DNA from: Trichomonas vaginalis G3
Taxonomy: Eukaryota; Parabasalia; Trichomonadida; Trichomonadidae
Length of the DNA: 64,000 nt
Assembly (NCBI RefSeq): GCF_026262505.1
Contig: NC_067206.1
Location: 38,825,660-38,889,659, forward strand
Direction of reading: 5' to 3'
Both the position numbers and the translations under genes were made by a program. Below the pieces are notes generated by a model. The model had not been told where the DNA came from, did not search any database, and was given only the letters and a program-made list of their open reading frames with translations. Below, piece by piece: positions 8,839 through 18,850 of the stretch. Each line of letters begins with the position of its first letter. The stretch's first letter is position 1.

Positions 8839-9881
8839 GTACCATGCGAATACAGTCACAAATGGTGGTATGTAATCTTTACCCGAGCCTGTTGGATTTG
8901 TTGTGAAAGTGTGTGAATGATTACCTGCGGTTCCACAGAAAATACCTGTGCTTGAATCTACTGGGTCAGTTGTGATATCATATCTATTCATTCCCCATCT
9001 ATCCGAACCCGCTGCAAGATTTGTATAACCTCTTTTTGTTATTGAATGTGAATGATTTCCTGTGTGTTTGTAGTTCCTGTATGAGTGTGCGGTGGATGGT
9101 TTGCTTCTTTAATTTTCTTCGAACCTCCTGTTTGCTTTGAATATCTAGCACAGTATAAGAATTTATCTACAATCTGCTTCCACGCACCAAAACCTAAAAC
9201 TGTTGATGGATTTGTTGAGTTCATTGACGTATAAATAGAACCAACAGGATATAATGTTTGAAGTATTTCATTTTTCATGCTTGTAATCACATCATTTACT
9301 TCCGACTTCTTTGCATAATTTTCATCAACATAAGTTTTTATCTGCTTTAAGATCTAAACATCCTGAAACCCATTCTGTATCAGCTTTAACTTTAAAGTCT
9401 CAAATGTCCATTCATGATACCATTCAACCTTTTCTTTAATTTCATTATCTTTTTCATCAACATAAACCAAATTTGCCTTCTTATTTAACTCACTATCCAC
9501 ATATTCCTTATCCACCTTCTTCATTATGTCATTTAGGAAACCTTTCTATGAATTCCTCATTTAAATTAAATCTTCCAATCTTCAAAACTTTAGGAAATGC
9601 ATTTAATGCGTAATATCTCTGTTCTTCTGGTGGAATTGATGTTATATCATCCGTTATTCCTTTAATTTTTGAATTCATAAATAAAATTCTTTTATATTTG
9701 ATATCACTGCACCACCTTTGCAAACGAATTCGAAATGTTCATTTTTCAATACTATCTCCAAATCTCCATATTTCAACCTTTGCGTTTGTTCTGCCGTCTT
9801 TGAATTATATGCATATATGGCGTATGTAATGGTCTGAAGGACCTGGGTGTTTTGCGCCTTAAGTTGCTGTTGTTTAATCAT
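8827..9881 (-). pseudogene. Phage-like tail-fibre/collar protein, Maverick 1
   Basis: Coding region of a fibre-like protein that now appears broken, with a few breaks. The N-terminal part starts MIKQQQLKAQNTQ (9881). The middle has shaft-type repeats of the (D/N)KEYVD kind. The C-terminal part shows LQTLYPVGSIYTSMN, a GFGAW segment, an HPPHTHTG stretch and a PPFVTVFAWYR end. These are hallmarks of the phage tail collar/T4 gp10-like C-terminal domain family. A clear homologue lies at 49914-51349. In a Polinton such a protein could form spikes for attachment; that is inference. It lies right of the foreign insertion and reads towards it. Confidence 0.7.
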
Positions 9882-10083
9882 TTATTATGATTTAAAAATA
9901 AATATTTAATCCGTTATCTCATCGGCTATTTTCTCTATTTGAAATTGCCATAATATTTCATTCATAAATTCTAAATCACAATCAAATAGGTCAGTTATTC
10001 TAAATTTAATATTTGATAAATCTTTGAATGAAGAATAAATGAATTCCCGGATAATTGAAATGGATATGATAAAGAAAATGTGT

Positions 10084-10430
10084 TTAAGTTGATGGATAAA
10101 TGTTTTGTATTGATGGGTAAGAGTTAGGGTCTAATGTTTGATGTGAAAATCTCATTGGGGTATTAACTTTATCACATTTGATTAAAATGAAATTGGAACC
10201 AGTGTCAGAATACAAAACATCCCCAACATCTTTTTCAAAATTTAATATTCCAACAATGAACGAAGATGAGGAGTACAAAATTTAATTTTCAGCGGGAATT
10301 TAATAAGGTTATTTATTTCATCAAGTTCAAAAAGTTTATCGGGTTTTGATTTAAAATTTTCTTCATACCATACGATAAATGATTCATTTAAATAACTTAA
10401 AATCATGTTAATATCCCATTTCGCTATCAC
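10084..10430 (-). pseudogene. Degraded hypothetical coding region, Maverick 1
   Basis: Two overlapping minus-strand frames (10084-10278 and 10242-10430) of unknown family. The upstream one starts MIAKWDINMILSYLNES behind a TATATAAATAA promoter-like run. The region appears broken. It sits between the fibre gene and a penton-like candidate. Confidence 0.3.
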
Positions 10431-10634
10431 ATTTATTTATATACATATCATACGTTTTTTCATGGTCATCTTTAATAAATGATATATAATCTGAAGGGTC
10501 TAAAAGAATGGGAATTAAATTTACCACTCACAGAAACGAGAGTAACATTATAAATTCCGCTAACTGTTAAATTTAATTCACAACTATTATTCGAAATAAT
10601 ATTGATAATTGACATTTTTATTACGAATAAAAAT
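10431..10634. other. AT-rich spacer, no clear gene
   Basis: Minus-strand coding traces (IIISNNSCELNLTV) can be read near 10550-10610, suggesting a decayed small gene; nothing firm is seen. Confidence 0.3.
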
Positions 10635-11112
10635 ATGGTAAAGCGTTATTTTCCAGTGATAAATAAAACTAGAATAAGATTACCTCAAGAATTCATAAAT
10701 TCAACGAATAAGAAATTCATTCATGTTATAAATTTTTAGTGTTTTCAGAAATATGAGTCAGTGTCATATTCATCAACAGGTTATATTTCACTTCATTCAA
10801 ATTTAGTTCAATCAAAACCCATATAATGACCATTTCATAAGATTTTCAGATGGTATTAAAAATGTAATTGATAGATTAAAAATATGAACAGATTGAAATA
10901 TCAAATTTTTGGAATTTTGGTTTAAATATCCCGATGGAAAAAAGATTGAAGTTAAAGATAAAGGATACTATAACAAAAACAATTACAATGACCGATCCAG
11001 ATAGTGGGGAACAAAAAGAAATAAAACAAACGATAGAACTGGTGAAAGGTCAATTATTATTGATTATGATTCAAAGGATTATTATTCAATAATGTTAATG
11101 CTTGAATATTAA
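10635..11112 (+). pseudogene. Penton-like (minor capsid) candidate, Maverick 1, degraded
   Basis: A plus-strand coding trace starting MVKRYFPVINKTRIRLPQEF. The pattern of a charged turn, a TRIRLPQEF strand and then KKFIHVI resembles the start of the penton-like gene at 60706 (GNRVTFKFPTDW then EEKYIGI). Both would be the first strands of a small jelly-roll capsid protein. The rest is in several frames and appears broken. Identity rests on this short pattern and on position among virion genes. Confidence 0.3.
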
Positions 11113-11229
11113 ATAGCCTTAACAAGAATTTTTCAAGTGATATTTTATATTCATCAACTATTTTATTATAAATATCATTATATGTTAAATGAATTCAGTT
11201 GTTGTTCGTTCTTTGATATCTTAATTGTG

Positions 11230-11445
11230 CTAATATCCTTTATAGGATTTATTTTTGCAACTGTTCCGCAGCATGAAACTCATCATCTTGAAAAAATTGA
11301 ATCTTAACGTCTGAATCTTGAACATCAAAAGAATGGCGATAATGTGAATTAATGATTCATAAGGTAAAATAATTAAACCGGATTGATCAATTAAATTTAT
11401 TATTGAATCATAATTATTAATTATTATATCACGGTAAATTTTCAT
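11230..11445 (-). CDS. Small hydrophobic hypothetical protein, Maverick 1
   Basis: A 71-residue frame starting MKIYRDIIINNYDS with a hydrophobic middle (LIHIIAILLMF) and a basic end. It directly follows the gene at 11463-11771 on the same strand and could belong to the same coding region. No family is recognised. Confidence 0.35.
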   Translation of the reverse strand: MKIYRDIIINNYDSIINLIDQSGLIILPYESLIHIIAILLMFKIQTLRFNFFKMMSFMLRNSCKNKSYKGY

Positions 11446-11462
11446 TAATTCAGAATTAATGT

Positions 11463-11771
11463 CTATTTTATATGGGTTCTCGATGTTTGATGAAAGAGGT
11501 GGGGGGTATGTTGGATAAGTGGAATTTCAACAGGTTCTTTACCAGGTTCAGATAAAATTGGGTCTCCATCTTCTTTATTTCTGCTCCTCCTCCCTTTTTT
11601 CGGTAAGTCACGAGTTAATAAATTTGGTTGAGTTGCTGACCTTGTTAATTCAGGGCTAACATTAACTTTAACATTTTGAATAATTCGTGATTTATCATCA
11701 TTTACGTTATAACCAACCGTAATCTCTGCTTTTGCGTTAGTGTTCTTTTGACTAGTGAAACGTCTTCTCAT
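11463..11771 (-). CDS. Basic hypothetical protein, Maverick 1
   Basis: A 102-residue protein starting MRRRFTSQKNTNAKAE, basic at the N-terminus and again at KKGRRSRNKEDGD (residues about 58-70), which looks like a nuclear-localisation or DNA-contact patch. The upstream TTTTTTTATTCGAATATAA leads directly to the ATG, the element-type promoter. Function is unknown. Confidence 0.5.
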   Translation of the reverse strand: MRRRFTSQKNTNAKAEITVGYNVNDDKSRIIQNVKVNVSPELTRSATQPNLLTRDLPKKGRRSRNKEDGDPILSEPGKEPVEIPLIQHTPHLFHQTSRTHIK

Positions 11772-11795
11772 TTATATTCGAATAAAAAAATATAT

Positions 11796-12626
11796 TTAAA
11801 CTTTTATTTTGCTGGAACTTTTGAATCTATTATTCCTGTATTTGTTCATGAGTTGATTTTTAGCTGTTTCATCGTAATTAATAGACCGAATATATTCATT
11901 AATTGCATTCTTATAATCATCTGATTTCTCAAATTTTCTTTTATCTGATTCCTTAACTAAATCATAAGTTAAACCACGTTGCTGATATAATGGTTTCTTA
12001 ATTAAATCTTTGAATGCTTGAGATAAAGCACCTGATGCAATTCTTGCTACTATAATTGGTTGGAATTGCTGTTTAAGTTCATCTTTAACATTTGCGAAAA
12101 CCGGATCGAATAAAGCAACTTTAAAGAATTTCTTAGCTGAAATTTCAGGTCTAATATTTGCATATTGACCATCAAACTGGTTAGAATATCGTGGTAATCC
12201 ATCCGGTCCCTCTTCAACAGCATTTAATTCTTCATTGAAATAAGAATATGGATTATGACGGTATGAATTAATTGGACCATTTTCACCTTCTCCAATGCAT
12301 TGTTTAACAGCTTTTCCATTTTCATCAAATTGCATAGGATAACGTTCATTATATGCTTTACGTTTAGGATAATCAGATATAGTTAATTTATAACCATTTA
12401 TGACTTTAATATTACCTTGACCATCAGTAACGAAAACTTCATTTATACCATCAGGTTTTCCATTTGGACCCGTAATGTCTGCTTCGTGTGCTTCCCAATT
12501 TGGACCTTGACGTTTGGCATATGCTTGAGCTTCTGGTAATGTTAAAACGTTTCTCATTTGTTTAACATCTTTTTGAAGACCAGCAACAATATGAACTAAT
12601 TCTTTCATTCCATCAGGAACTTTCAT
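11796..12626 (-). CDS. Hypothetical structural-type protein, Maverick 1
   Basis: A 276-residue hydrophilic protein. It has an N-terminal helix ([18 protein letters not shown]), a central Gly/Asn/Pro-rich part that reads like an extended virion protein ([19 protein letters not shown]), and a more ordered C-terminal third (residues about 165-276) ending in a basic stretch. It lies next to the ATPase and capsid genes on the same strand, which suggests a virion role. No homologous family is recognised by eye. Confidence 0.55.
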   Translation of the reverse strand: MKVPDGMKELVHIVAGLQKDVKQMRNVLTLPEAQAYAKRQGPNWEAHEADITGPNGKPDGINEVFVTDGQGNIKVINGYKLTISDYPKRKAYNERYPMQFDENGKAVKQCIGEGENGPINSYRHNPYSYFNEELNAVEEGPDGLPRYSNQFDGQYANIRPEISAKKFFKVALFDPVFANVKDELKQQFQPIIVARIASGALSQAFKDLIKKPLYQQRGLTYDLVKESDKRKFEKSDDYKNAINEYIRSINYDETAKNQLMNKYRNNRFKSSSKIKV

Positions 12627-12740
12627 AGTTCTATTATATGCACCCTTTTGTTTGTCCCTTGTTTTAATGGAACCTGTAGAAGATTTACCATTTCTGTCAT
12701 GTTTAATTATAAATAAAAAATAAAAATTAATTATAAAAAG

Positions 12741-13566
12741 TTAATCAAATTTAACACTTCCTTTATTTAAATCAACTATTATTTTTCCATGTTCACCTAA
12801 TTGCTGATATTGTGTGTAAAGTTCATTAATGCTCATTGGTAAATTCACTTGATAAAGCATAACGTTCAACTTTGACGACTAAACCCACTGAAAATGAAAA
12901 GTGTTGATAGATTTGATTTAATGTTTGTGCTTAATGCTTTGAAATATTGAACAGCCATAAAGAATGAACACTGAATGTGTCGACATTGAGTTAATAACTG
13001 ATTAAAATATGATTTCTCATTTGTTATTAGTTTTGATTTCACCGCATCATCTAGAAAAATGAGTGAATGCAAAAATTCTCTATCAAAATTTGAAATAGAA
13101 AGTGTTTCAAATAATTCATCCCGTTGTTTATCAATAATTTTATCCTCTAATCCTTGCTTCTTGATTGTATTATATAATTCTTTATACATTAAAAAGTTTT
13201 TTAAATAATCTTCTGCTTCTTCTTGTGATAAATAAATAATTGGAATTTTGATTAAATGCTTTAAAGATTCAAATGTATCATCTGAAGGTGAACCTGAACG
13301 GTTGATATAAATTAACACATGTGAATGGGGGAAGTGTTAGCAATAATGATAATTTGTTTTAATATCGTTAATGTTTTACCTTTATTCTGTTTACCAATTG
13401 CTGCAGTGATTGAATTTAAGTAACATTCAGAATATGGAATTTTCATTAATTTTTCCTTAGATAGAGCATTTCTATTATCACTCAATGCTTCATTAATCAT
13501 ATCATCTACGTATGTATTATATACTCCTGCTAATTCTTCATAAGGGGTGGATGAATTTAAATCCAT
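12741..13566 (-). pseudogene. Genome-packaging ATPase (A32/FtsK-HerA type), Maverick 1
   Basis: A Polinton packaging ATPase region, now appearing broken. A P-loop is visible near the N-terminus (AAIGKQNKGKTLT). Further on, HSLIFLDDAV is the Walker B strand, followed by an FNQLLTQCRHIQCSFFMAVQ helix-strand pair, typical of A32-like ATPases whose sensor strand follows a conserved Arg/His segment. A similar order is seen in Maverick 2 at 40785-41661. It immediately precedes the capsid gene's 3' side on the same strand, the usual neighbour for this enzyme. It would pump element DNA into capsids. Confidence 0.75.
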
Positions 13567-13590
13567 TTAATCAAAAATAAATTTATAATT

Positions 13591-15231
13591 TTAAACATTT
13601 CTATTCATCAATATTTCATCATATGAACTTCTATACTGTGGTGGTGTACCTGTTGGATGATATTTCAAACCTTCATCCGGTGTCCATGTCCAATATGTAG
13701 TCCTAGTAAACCAAACCTGAGGAGGATTTGTCACCTTTGAACAGTAAGTGTCATTTACACCCTGAATGATTGGATAAGCTTTCACTTGTACTGTAACTTG
13801 TGAGTTGAAAGTTTCTAATCCATCAAAGAATATACCCGCTCCATCACGTTGAACTGGAATAGTGCATAAGAATGAAGTTTGGTCTTTCCATGTTCTAGCT
13901 AATGGCGTGCCATCATCATCATTCAGTGGTCTAGTTAATGAGTCCTCGTATTCTTCTGTGCATTCATTCACTCCATCTAAATCAGAAGCTTGAAGCATAC
14001 GTGTAAAGAATATGTCACCCACTGTGGTCATCGCTTGATCGGGGAAGTTTCTGGAATCTATAGTGACCTGAAGACCTCGAAGCATTGGATTTTCTAAAAC
14101 TGTTCTTTGCATTGCATTCTTCGGAAATGTTAACACAACATCTGTAACATTATGAAGAGCGTATGAGAAATCTGAGCTAATACCTTCAGGAGTGATGCAA
14201 CCTCCATTTAGTGAACGAACGTCAATATGTTGAGCTGGAATCATGAATGGATCTTCCTTACTAAATAAACGTGGTATTGCTTTAACTGATTCTTCAATTA
14301 AACCGTATCCTGGTGTAATGCATTTATCCTCTAAAACTTCCATCTTTGTGCATGAAATAATAACGTCATCAACTGTTGCGTCAGCAGATGTAGCGGCTAA
14401 GCTTGTAATTAATTTGGCAGGAAGTCCGATTTGTTGGAATTTGCGATCATATTTATAAACATGATTCATAATCTTTTCATAATTTTCATCAGTTATCTTT
14501 TCATAAACGTAATTTTGTAAATCAGCAACTCTTAACGGGTCAACCTGACAAAATACTAAAGTATCCCTGAAAACATAATATTTAAGAATGATATCACCAA
14601 ATGATTTAGGATAATCATCGAACGCCTGAAATGCTAACAAATCATTTACCGGAATAATCATATCAAAAGTGACATCAACTTCTTCATTTGCTTTCTTGAA
14701 AACTTCTGAAGGGTCAATATATTTACCACATACTGAGTTATCATATTTTTGAACATTATTATATAACGAATGAACAAACTTTTTAACTTTCCTTTCTGAT
14801 TTTGGTTTATATGTTGCAAATGCGAAAGATTCACGGGCGCAATCCATCTGAAGATAACCGGCATCACCTCTTTCGGTTTCTACTTCTAATTGTTTAAAGC
14901 TTTGATTTGATGATTTGTAACCAACGAATAAACGCATGCATTTAAAAGCGGCATCACATGTGAAAGCTTTATTTGAAACTAGAGTTGCTTTAACTTTGCG
15001 TTTAATATATGTGTCACCTAATTGGTTCACATCATGAGCCGGATTTGTAATTCTTAAATGAGTTTGTTTATCATCAAAATATGGAGTATCAGAGTCATAG
15101 CATGAACTTTCAAGTTCTCTATAATATCTTCTACCGTCATTCTTTGCGAATATTTCATTTATCTTTTCGAATGAATGAAACACATTTCCATTAATCGGTT
15201 TAGTGTTTGGCACCAAATAGTTAGTCGTCAT
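13591..15231 (-). CDS. Major capsid protein (double jelly-roll type), Maverick 1
   Basis: A 546-residue beta-rich protein of the size, neighbourhood and strand pattern of Polinton major capsid proteins. The N-terminus reads MTTNYLVPNTKPINGNV; the C-terminal third includes QTSFLCTIPVQRDG and VTVQVKAYPIIQGV. These correspond in position to FLCGFPTEVDF and YKLSVKGPIEL in Maverick 3 and to WLGIPFADSEDF and VQIQYTG in Maverick 2. The ATG follows TTTTTTATTTAATAATAA, the element promoter. Overall sequence similarity to the other two capsids is low, so the fold is inferred. Confidence 0.7.
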   Translation of the reverse strand: MTTNYLVPNTKPINGNVFHSFEKINEIFAKNDGRRYYRELESSCYDSDTPYFDDKQTHLRITNPAHDVNQLGDTYIKRKVKATLVSNKAFTCDAAFKCMRLFVGYKSSNQSFKQLEVETERGDAGYLQMDCARESFAFATYKPKSERKVKKFVHSLYNNVQKYDNSVCGKYIDPSEVFKKANEEVDVTFDMIIPVNDLLAFQAFDDYPKSFGDIILKYYVFRDTLVFCQVDPLRVADLQNYVYEKITDENYEKIMNHVYKYDRKFQQIGLPAKLITSLAATSADATVDDVIISCTKMEVLEDKCITPGYGLIEESVKAIPRLFSKEDPFMIPAQHIDVRSLNGGCITPEGISSDFSYALHNVTDVVLTFPKNAMQRTVLENPMLRGLQVTIDSRNFPDQAMTTVGDIFFTRMLQASDLDGVNECTEEYEDSLTRPLNDDDGTPLARTWKDQTSFLCTIPVQRDGAGIFFDGLETFNSQVTVQVKAYPIIQGVNDTYCSKVTNPPQVWFTRTTYWTWTPDEGLKYHPTGTPPQYRSSYDEILMNRNV

Positions 15232-15300
15232 TTATTATTAAATAAAAAATCAAAATTAAAAGATGAAAATGAATTTTTAATTTTAATGAAATAATCAACT

Positions 15301-15516
15301 ATGGCTGCAGGTATATTTAAGAAACTGTGGGATAAAGTAAAAAGAGGAGCGCATAAAGTTTGGGAAACAATGAAGAAAGGAGCAAATTGGATATTTAAGA
15401 ATAAAGAAGCAATTAGTGACGTTGCTGAATCAATAACACCAAAAGCTGCCCCAATAAGAGAAGTTTTAAATAAAAGAGAAAAAGTTTATCAAAGACTTCA
15501 ACCGATACTAAGATAA
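15301..15516 (+). CDS. Small amphipathic basic protein, Maverick 1
   Basis: A 71-residue protein starting MAAGIFKKLWDKVKRGAHK. The first 35 residues alternate bulky hydrophobic and basic positions and could form a membrane-active amphipathic helix, like the lytic peptides of adenovirus pVI. The same MAAG(I/F)FKKLWD start occurs in the gene opposite at 15546-15782, so the two share an N-terminal module. It is convergent with that gene. Confidence 0.6.
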   Translation: MAAGIFKKLWDKVKRGAHKVWETMKKGANWIFKNKEAISDVAESITPKAAPIREVLNKREKVYQRLQPILR

Positions 15517-15545
15517 AAATAATTTTAAAATAATTTATTTTTCCA

Positions 15546-15782
15546 CTATCTACCTCCTATTTTATTAAGTATTCCTTCAGCAATTCCACCAACTGCGTTA
15601 CCTGCTTGTGCTCCCATCGCCGGATTACCTGCTTTAGTACCTAATACTCCACCTATGATAGTTCCTGCCGTTTTCGCTACTGGTGCCAAAAAGTTTGCAA
15701 CGGGTTTAATAATCTTTTTATAAACCCAACCCGCAGCTTTCTTAATTCCATCCCACAGTTTTTTAAAGAATCCTGCCGCCAT
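15546..15782 (-). CDS. Small amphipathic protein with Gly/Ala-rich tail, Maverick 1
   Basis: A 78-residue protein with MAAGFFKKLWDGIKKAAGWV at the start and a Gly/Ala-rich hydrophobic tail (TAGTIIGGVLGTKAG) that could insert into a membrane. Its N-terminus matches that of the 15301 gene, and the GxxxKxxxGW pattern resembles the small Maverick 2 protein at 52193. A virion or membrane-penetration role is plausible but inferred. The promoter T-run lies about 20 bases upstream. Confidence 0.6.
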   Translation of the reverse strand: MAAGFFKKLWDGIKKAAGWVYKKIIKPVANFLAPVAKTAGTIIGGVLGTKAGNPAMGAQAGNAVGGIAEGILNKIGGR

Positions 15783-15848
15783 TTCTGATTTAATATTAAT
15801 TAAAAAATATATTTCATCACTTATATTCTAATTTTTATTTAATGATAA

Positions 15849-16217
15849 ATGAAACCGATTTTAAAAATAAATGAAACAGAGGAGGAAGAAATAAATGAAA
15901 GTGAAAATGTTCAACAAAAAATAAACGTTGTTAAACCAATTACTGAAATAAAAATTTTTTCATCTGTTGAAGAATTTAATGACTATTATGCTAACAATAA
16001 AAAATTATTTGAAGAATTGACAACGTGTAAATTGAATAAAATGTTTAAAGTTGATGGATTCAAAATTTCAAAAATAAAAGGGGTGATTAGTTTGAAATCT
16101 ATTCCTCAATCAAGAATCACCTCATTAATGAAAATTGATGATTTAACAAAAAGAATAGAAGAGATTGAAGAAAGAATGAATCAAATAATTGATTTCATAA
16201 ATTCAAATAATCATTAG
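15849..16217 (+). CDS. Coiled-coil hypothetical protein, Maverick 1
   Basis: A 122-residue charged protein. Residues about 40-90 look globular (EFNDYYANNKKLFEELTTCK), and residues about 95-118 form a heptad-like coiled coil (KIDDLTKRIEEIEERMNQII), suggesting oligomerisation. The start follows CTAATTTTTATTTAATGATAA, an element promoter. The family is unknown. Confidence 0.55.
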   Translation: MKPILKINETEEEEINESENVQQKINVVKPITEIKIFSSVEEFNDYYANNKKLFEELTTCKLNKMFKVDGFKISKIKGVISLKSIPQSRITSLMKIDDLTKRIEEIEERMNQIIDFINSNNH

Positions 16218-16382
16218 TTTCTTAAAGTTCTATGTTGAACTCATCAAATTTCTTCTTCATCATTACCATTACTCTTTCAACTCTATCTTTTGATAGTCTT
16301 GCGTTTAATTTTTCGTAAGAAGTTTAATTTTTAAAAATTTTTTTATTTTTTTATTTTTTATTTCATTATGGTAGTGAATCTT
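16218..16382. other. Spacer with a decayed small minus-strand frame
   Basis: Between 16320 and 16228 the minus strand reads a lysine-rich stretch (ARLSKDRVERVMVMMKKKFD) ending in a stop. It lacks a convincing start, and T-runs follow. It may be the remnant of a small element gene. Confidence 0.3.
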
Positions 16383-16763
16383 TCATTCATGAAAATAATT
16401 ATTTCTAATTTCTTTTACTCTCTCGTACATACTAGATTTGAAGAATTCAGAACTTTTACCATAATCTCCTAAATGTTTTCTTATCTTATTGGTTTTCCAT
16501 TCATTATATGAAACTGTATAAACTTTATCTTTATCTTTGCATCTTTCATCACTTCCAATATATTTATATTTCAATTTTGATTTATTGGTTTCATATTCAT
16601 TAACGTTTAATAATTCACAGTCTTCCTTTTTAAATAAATGTTTTATGTATTCAGGATTAACAATTCTATAATATTGCTTCCCTTTAAATCTTTGAATATA
16701 AACAGGAACACCATCCTCTAAAATTCGATAATCTATTTTATCTGGTTTTACTTGTTGGGTCAT
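16383..16763 (-). CDS. Basic hypothetical protein near the right end of Maverick 1
   Basis: A 126-residue basic protein starting MTQQVKPDKIDYRILEDGVP, rich in Lys, Tyr and Asn, with a strand-like N-terminal half (VPVYIQRFKGKQYYRIV). The start follows TTTTTTTATTCTTACATAA, the element promoter, so it belongs to the Maverick and is its last gene on this side. Confidence 0.55.
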   Translation of the reverse strand: MTQQVKPDKIDYRILEDGVPVYIQRFKGKQYYRIVNPEYIKHLFKKEDCELLNVNEYETNKSKLKYKYIGSDERCKDKDKVYTVSYNEWKTNKIRKHLGDYGKSSEFFKSSMYERVKEIRNNYFHE

Positions 16764-17332
16764 TTATGTAAGAATAAAAAAATAACTTTAATTTAAAATT
16801 AATATGTTAAAAAAATGATACAAAATCGCTCGATATTGTATGAATTCTTACGTTTACAAAAAAAGTCACACACCCCGCCTTATCCTACTACTTTTAGAAA
16901 TTTCAAATTTTGACTTCAAATATCGGTGAGATTTGAAGTGAAAATCATAAAGTCAATGTGTGATTTTGATTATTGCATTTTTTTTTGAATGAAGTCCGTA
17001 TCAATTCAAAAATTTTGAGTATGTTTTTTAAGTGAACTAATAATCATACTCAAAACAATTCGAAGTAATTAATATTTATTGAATAATTTTCATTGAATGC
17101 TTGATCCTCATATTTATCACAATTAATTTCAATCATTTCATAAAATTGAAAGAAACTGTTTCCTTGAAATGTTTGTATTGCACTATTTATTGCCGGTAAA
17201 ATATCAAAACATTTCAAGATCTATTGAAATGACTAAAGGTTCATCATTTACATCAACTTTCAGAGAAGAGATTGAATATGGCTTAAAGTTTTACAATGTA
17301 ATTTAGATTTTTCAATTAGCTTTCTGTCATAA
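16764..17332. other. Element-host junction, no clear gene
   Basis: Contains an imperfect hairpin (ATACAAAATCGCTCGATATTGTAT, about 16818-16841) and a short GC-richer stretch near 16865. The rest is AT-rich with no open frame of note. The right end of Maverick 1 should lie within or just before this stretch; its terminal repeat partner is outside the window. Confidence 0.4.
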
Positions 17333-17362
17333 AAAAACTTTAAAATTCATCAAATTGGGATT

Positions 17363-18850
17363 TTGAATATAATTCAAATTATAATAACTAATGAACATCT
17401 TTTGTCTCATATCGGTATTAGAAATATATGTCCACGATCAGAGCGCATTAAATACAAAATTCATTCAGTGTTTGAAGATGATTCAGAACGAAATTATACT
17501 GTCGAAGATTTTACTTTGCCTACTAATATGGATGAATGCCCTACTCCAAAAATATTCCCACTTCGTTTAGAAGAAGATCTATTAGAAGAACTAAATGACT
17601 TAAGATATCTTCATGGTATGGGCAATTGGCCAATAAAATTAAGCAATATATCAGATCATGCTAAAATGGTACGAGAATGCATTTGGCTTTGGGGTGCCAA
17701 TACCAATAGCCTCGATATGTCAAATCATAAAGTAGAAGAAGGTCTTCCATGTTCAGATGTATACACCCGTGGAGCCGCGGGTTTTGGATTTTCATCTTTA
17801 TCTGGTTCTGGTGGTAATCTAAAAACTGGATATATGCTTTGGATTCTAATTGATGAAAATTTTGAAGGAATGGGTCATCGATCAGCGATGTTTTCACCAG
17901 CATTTTACCGAACTCGCTTTTACATGGGTAGGAAAAACAATCCTCCTATCAATGGAAAACCTGTCGCAGTTTCTGATTATTTTGCTGTCCTCAGTGCATA
18001 CTACACTCATACAGATCCCAGTTTAAGTGTTCTTAGAATGAATTATGAAAACTTCCCACGTCCTGAATGGATTGCACTTCCTCCTCCAGGATATATTGAT
18101 TATACACTTGTTCCTCAGGTTTGGACTTTTCAATCTCCAAAGATAGATTGTAACAATGTTATATACAGAGCCTACATTAATGGAACTCTCTTACAACCTC
18201 TAGATGGCTTTCAGAATGGCGGATTCAATGATGGTGGCGATTTTAGTACAACTGATGGTGTTGCATTTACAAGAACAACCGGATATGATACAGGATACCG
18301 TTATAGTTCAAGTTATGCAGTTTATCCTTATCCAGGGTCCTTAATTAGAGTGGAAGTGGAATCAAACGGATATTCTTGGGAATATGAAACATTGGTTGTT
18401 GATTGTGAAAAACAACCAACACCAGAGCCAGAGCCAAAACCTGCCGAACCTCCACAACCAAATCCAAAACCAGAAGATCCTCCAAAACCAGCAGATCCTC
18501 CAAAACCAAATCCAAAACCAGCAGATCCTCCAAAACCAAATCCAAAACCAGAAGATCCTCCACAACCAAATCCAAAACCTGCTGAACCAAATCCAACTGA
18601 ACATCCAGGTTCAGATCAAAGTGATATTTCACAGCCTACTGAAGAACAAAATCAACTAGATGAGAAAAAAGGTGGAAAAGATGACAATCAAAATAATAAG
18701 AAGAGTTTAGCCATCGGTCTTGGCGTGGGAATTCCTATCGTTATCATTGTTCTTGCTGTTATTGGTGTGGGTATATTCATTCTAATCTCAAAGGGAATAA
18801 TTGGAAAAGGTCCAATTACACCATCAGACGAAGAAGGAATTGATGTGTAA
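17363..18850 (+). CDS. CAP/SCP-domain type I membrane protein, start unclear
   Basis: Residues about 65-220 resemble a CAP (SCP/PR-1) domain: an LNDLRYLHGMGNWPIKLSN helix region, conserved small residues, then GMGHRSAMFSPAFYRTR, matching the GHR..I..P motif of CAP proteins. A beta-rich part follows (to about 350), then a Pro-rich stalk with PKPADPPKPN-type repeats (about 352-420). A membrane helix (SLAIGLGVGIPIVIIVLAVI, about 448-476) and a short acidic tail close the protein. This is the layout of a surface-anchored protein. The frame is open upstream to 17333 without any ATG or signal peptide; the first ATG falls after about 55 codons. The 5' end may therefore be lost, about 0.5 kb from the Maverick. 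The stop overlaps TAAA. Confidence 0.6.
   Translation: MNIIQIIITNEHLLSHIGIRNICPRSERIKYKIHSVFEDDSERNYTVEDFTLPTNMDECPTPKIFPLRLEEDLLEELNDLRYLHGMGNWPIKLSNISDHAKMVRECIWLWGANTNSLDMSNHKVEEGLPCSDVYTRGAAGFGFSSLSGSGGNLKTGYMLWILIDENFEGMGHRSAMFSPAFYRTRFYMGRKNNPPINGKPVAVSDYFAVLSAYYTHTDPSLSVLRMNYENFPRPEWIALPPPGYIDYTLVPQVWTFQSPKIDCNNVIYRAYINGTLLQPLDGFQNGGFNDGGDFSTTDGVAFTRTTGYDTGYRYSSSYAVYPYPGSLIRVEVESNGYSWEYETLVVDCEKQPTPEPEPKPAEPPQPNPKPEDPPKPADPPKPNPKPADPPKPNPKPEDPPQPNPKPAEPNPTEHPGSDQSDISQPTEEQNQLDEKKGGKDDNQNNKKSLAIGLGVGIPIVIIVLAVIGVGIFILISKGIIGKGPITPSDEEGIDV

Larger units (their letters stand above)
1..16800. mobile_element. Maverick/Polinton 1 (left end outside window)
   Basis: A virus-like Polinton copy defined by its gene set: DNA polymerase B and integrase on the plus strand near the left, tail-fibre-like protein, packaging ATPase and major capsid protein on the minus strand to the right, and small amphipathic proteins near the right end. 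The left terminus lies outside the window. The right terminus is placed at about 16800, where the compact gene packing stops, and is uncertain by some hundred bases. A foreign block (about 3262-8730) sits between integrase and fibre; the same two genes are direct neighbours in Maverick 2, which supports both flanks belonging to one element. Several genes appear broken (roughly four or more breaks), so this is an old copy. Confidence 0.85.

Noticed and set aside
8827-9290. Evidence of an integrated bacteriophage from the tail-collar domain
   Set aside because: The neighbours are Polinton capsid, ATPase and PolB genes, and a homologue occurs in Maverick 2, so it is part of the element.
18345-18659. 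Long frames on both strands over the Pro-rich stalk region
   Set aside because: They are shadows of the PKPADPPKPN-type repeat; the plus-strand CAP protein explains the sequence.
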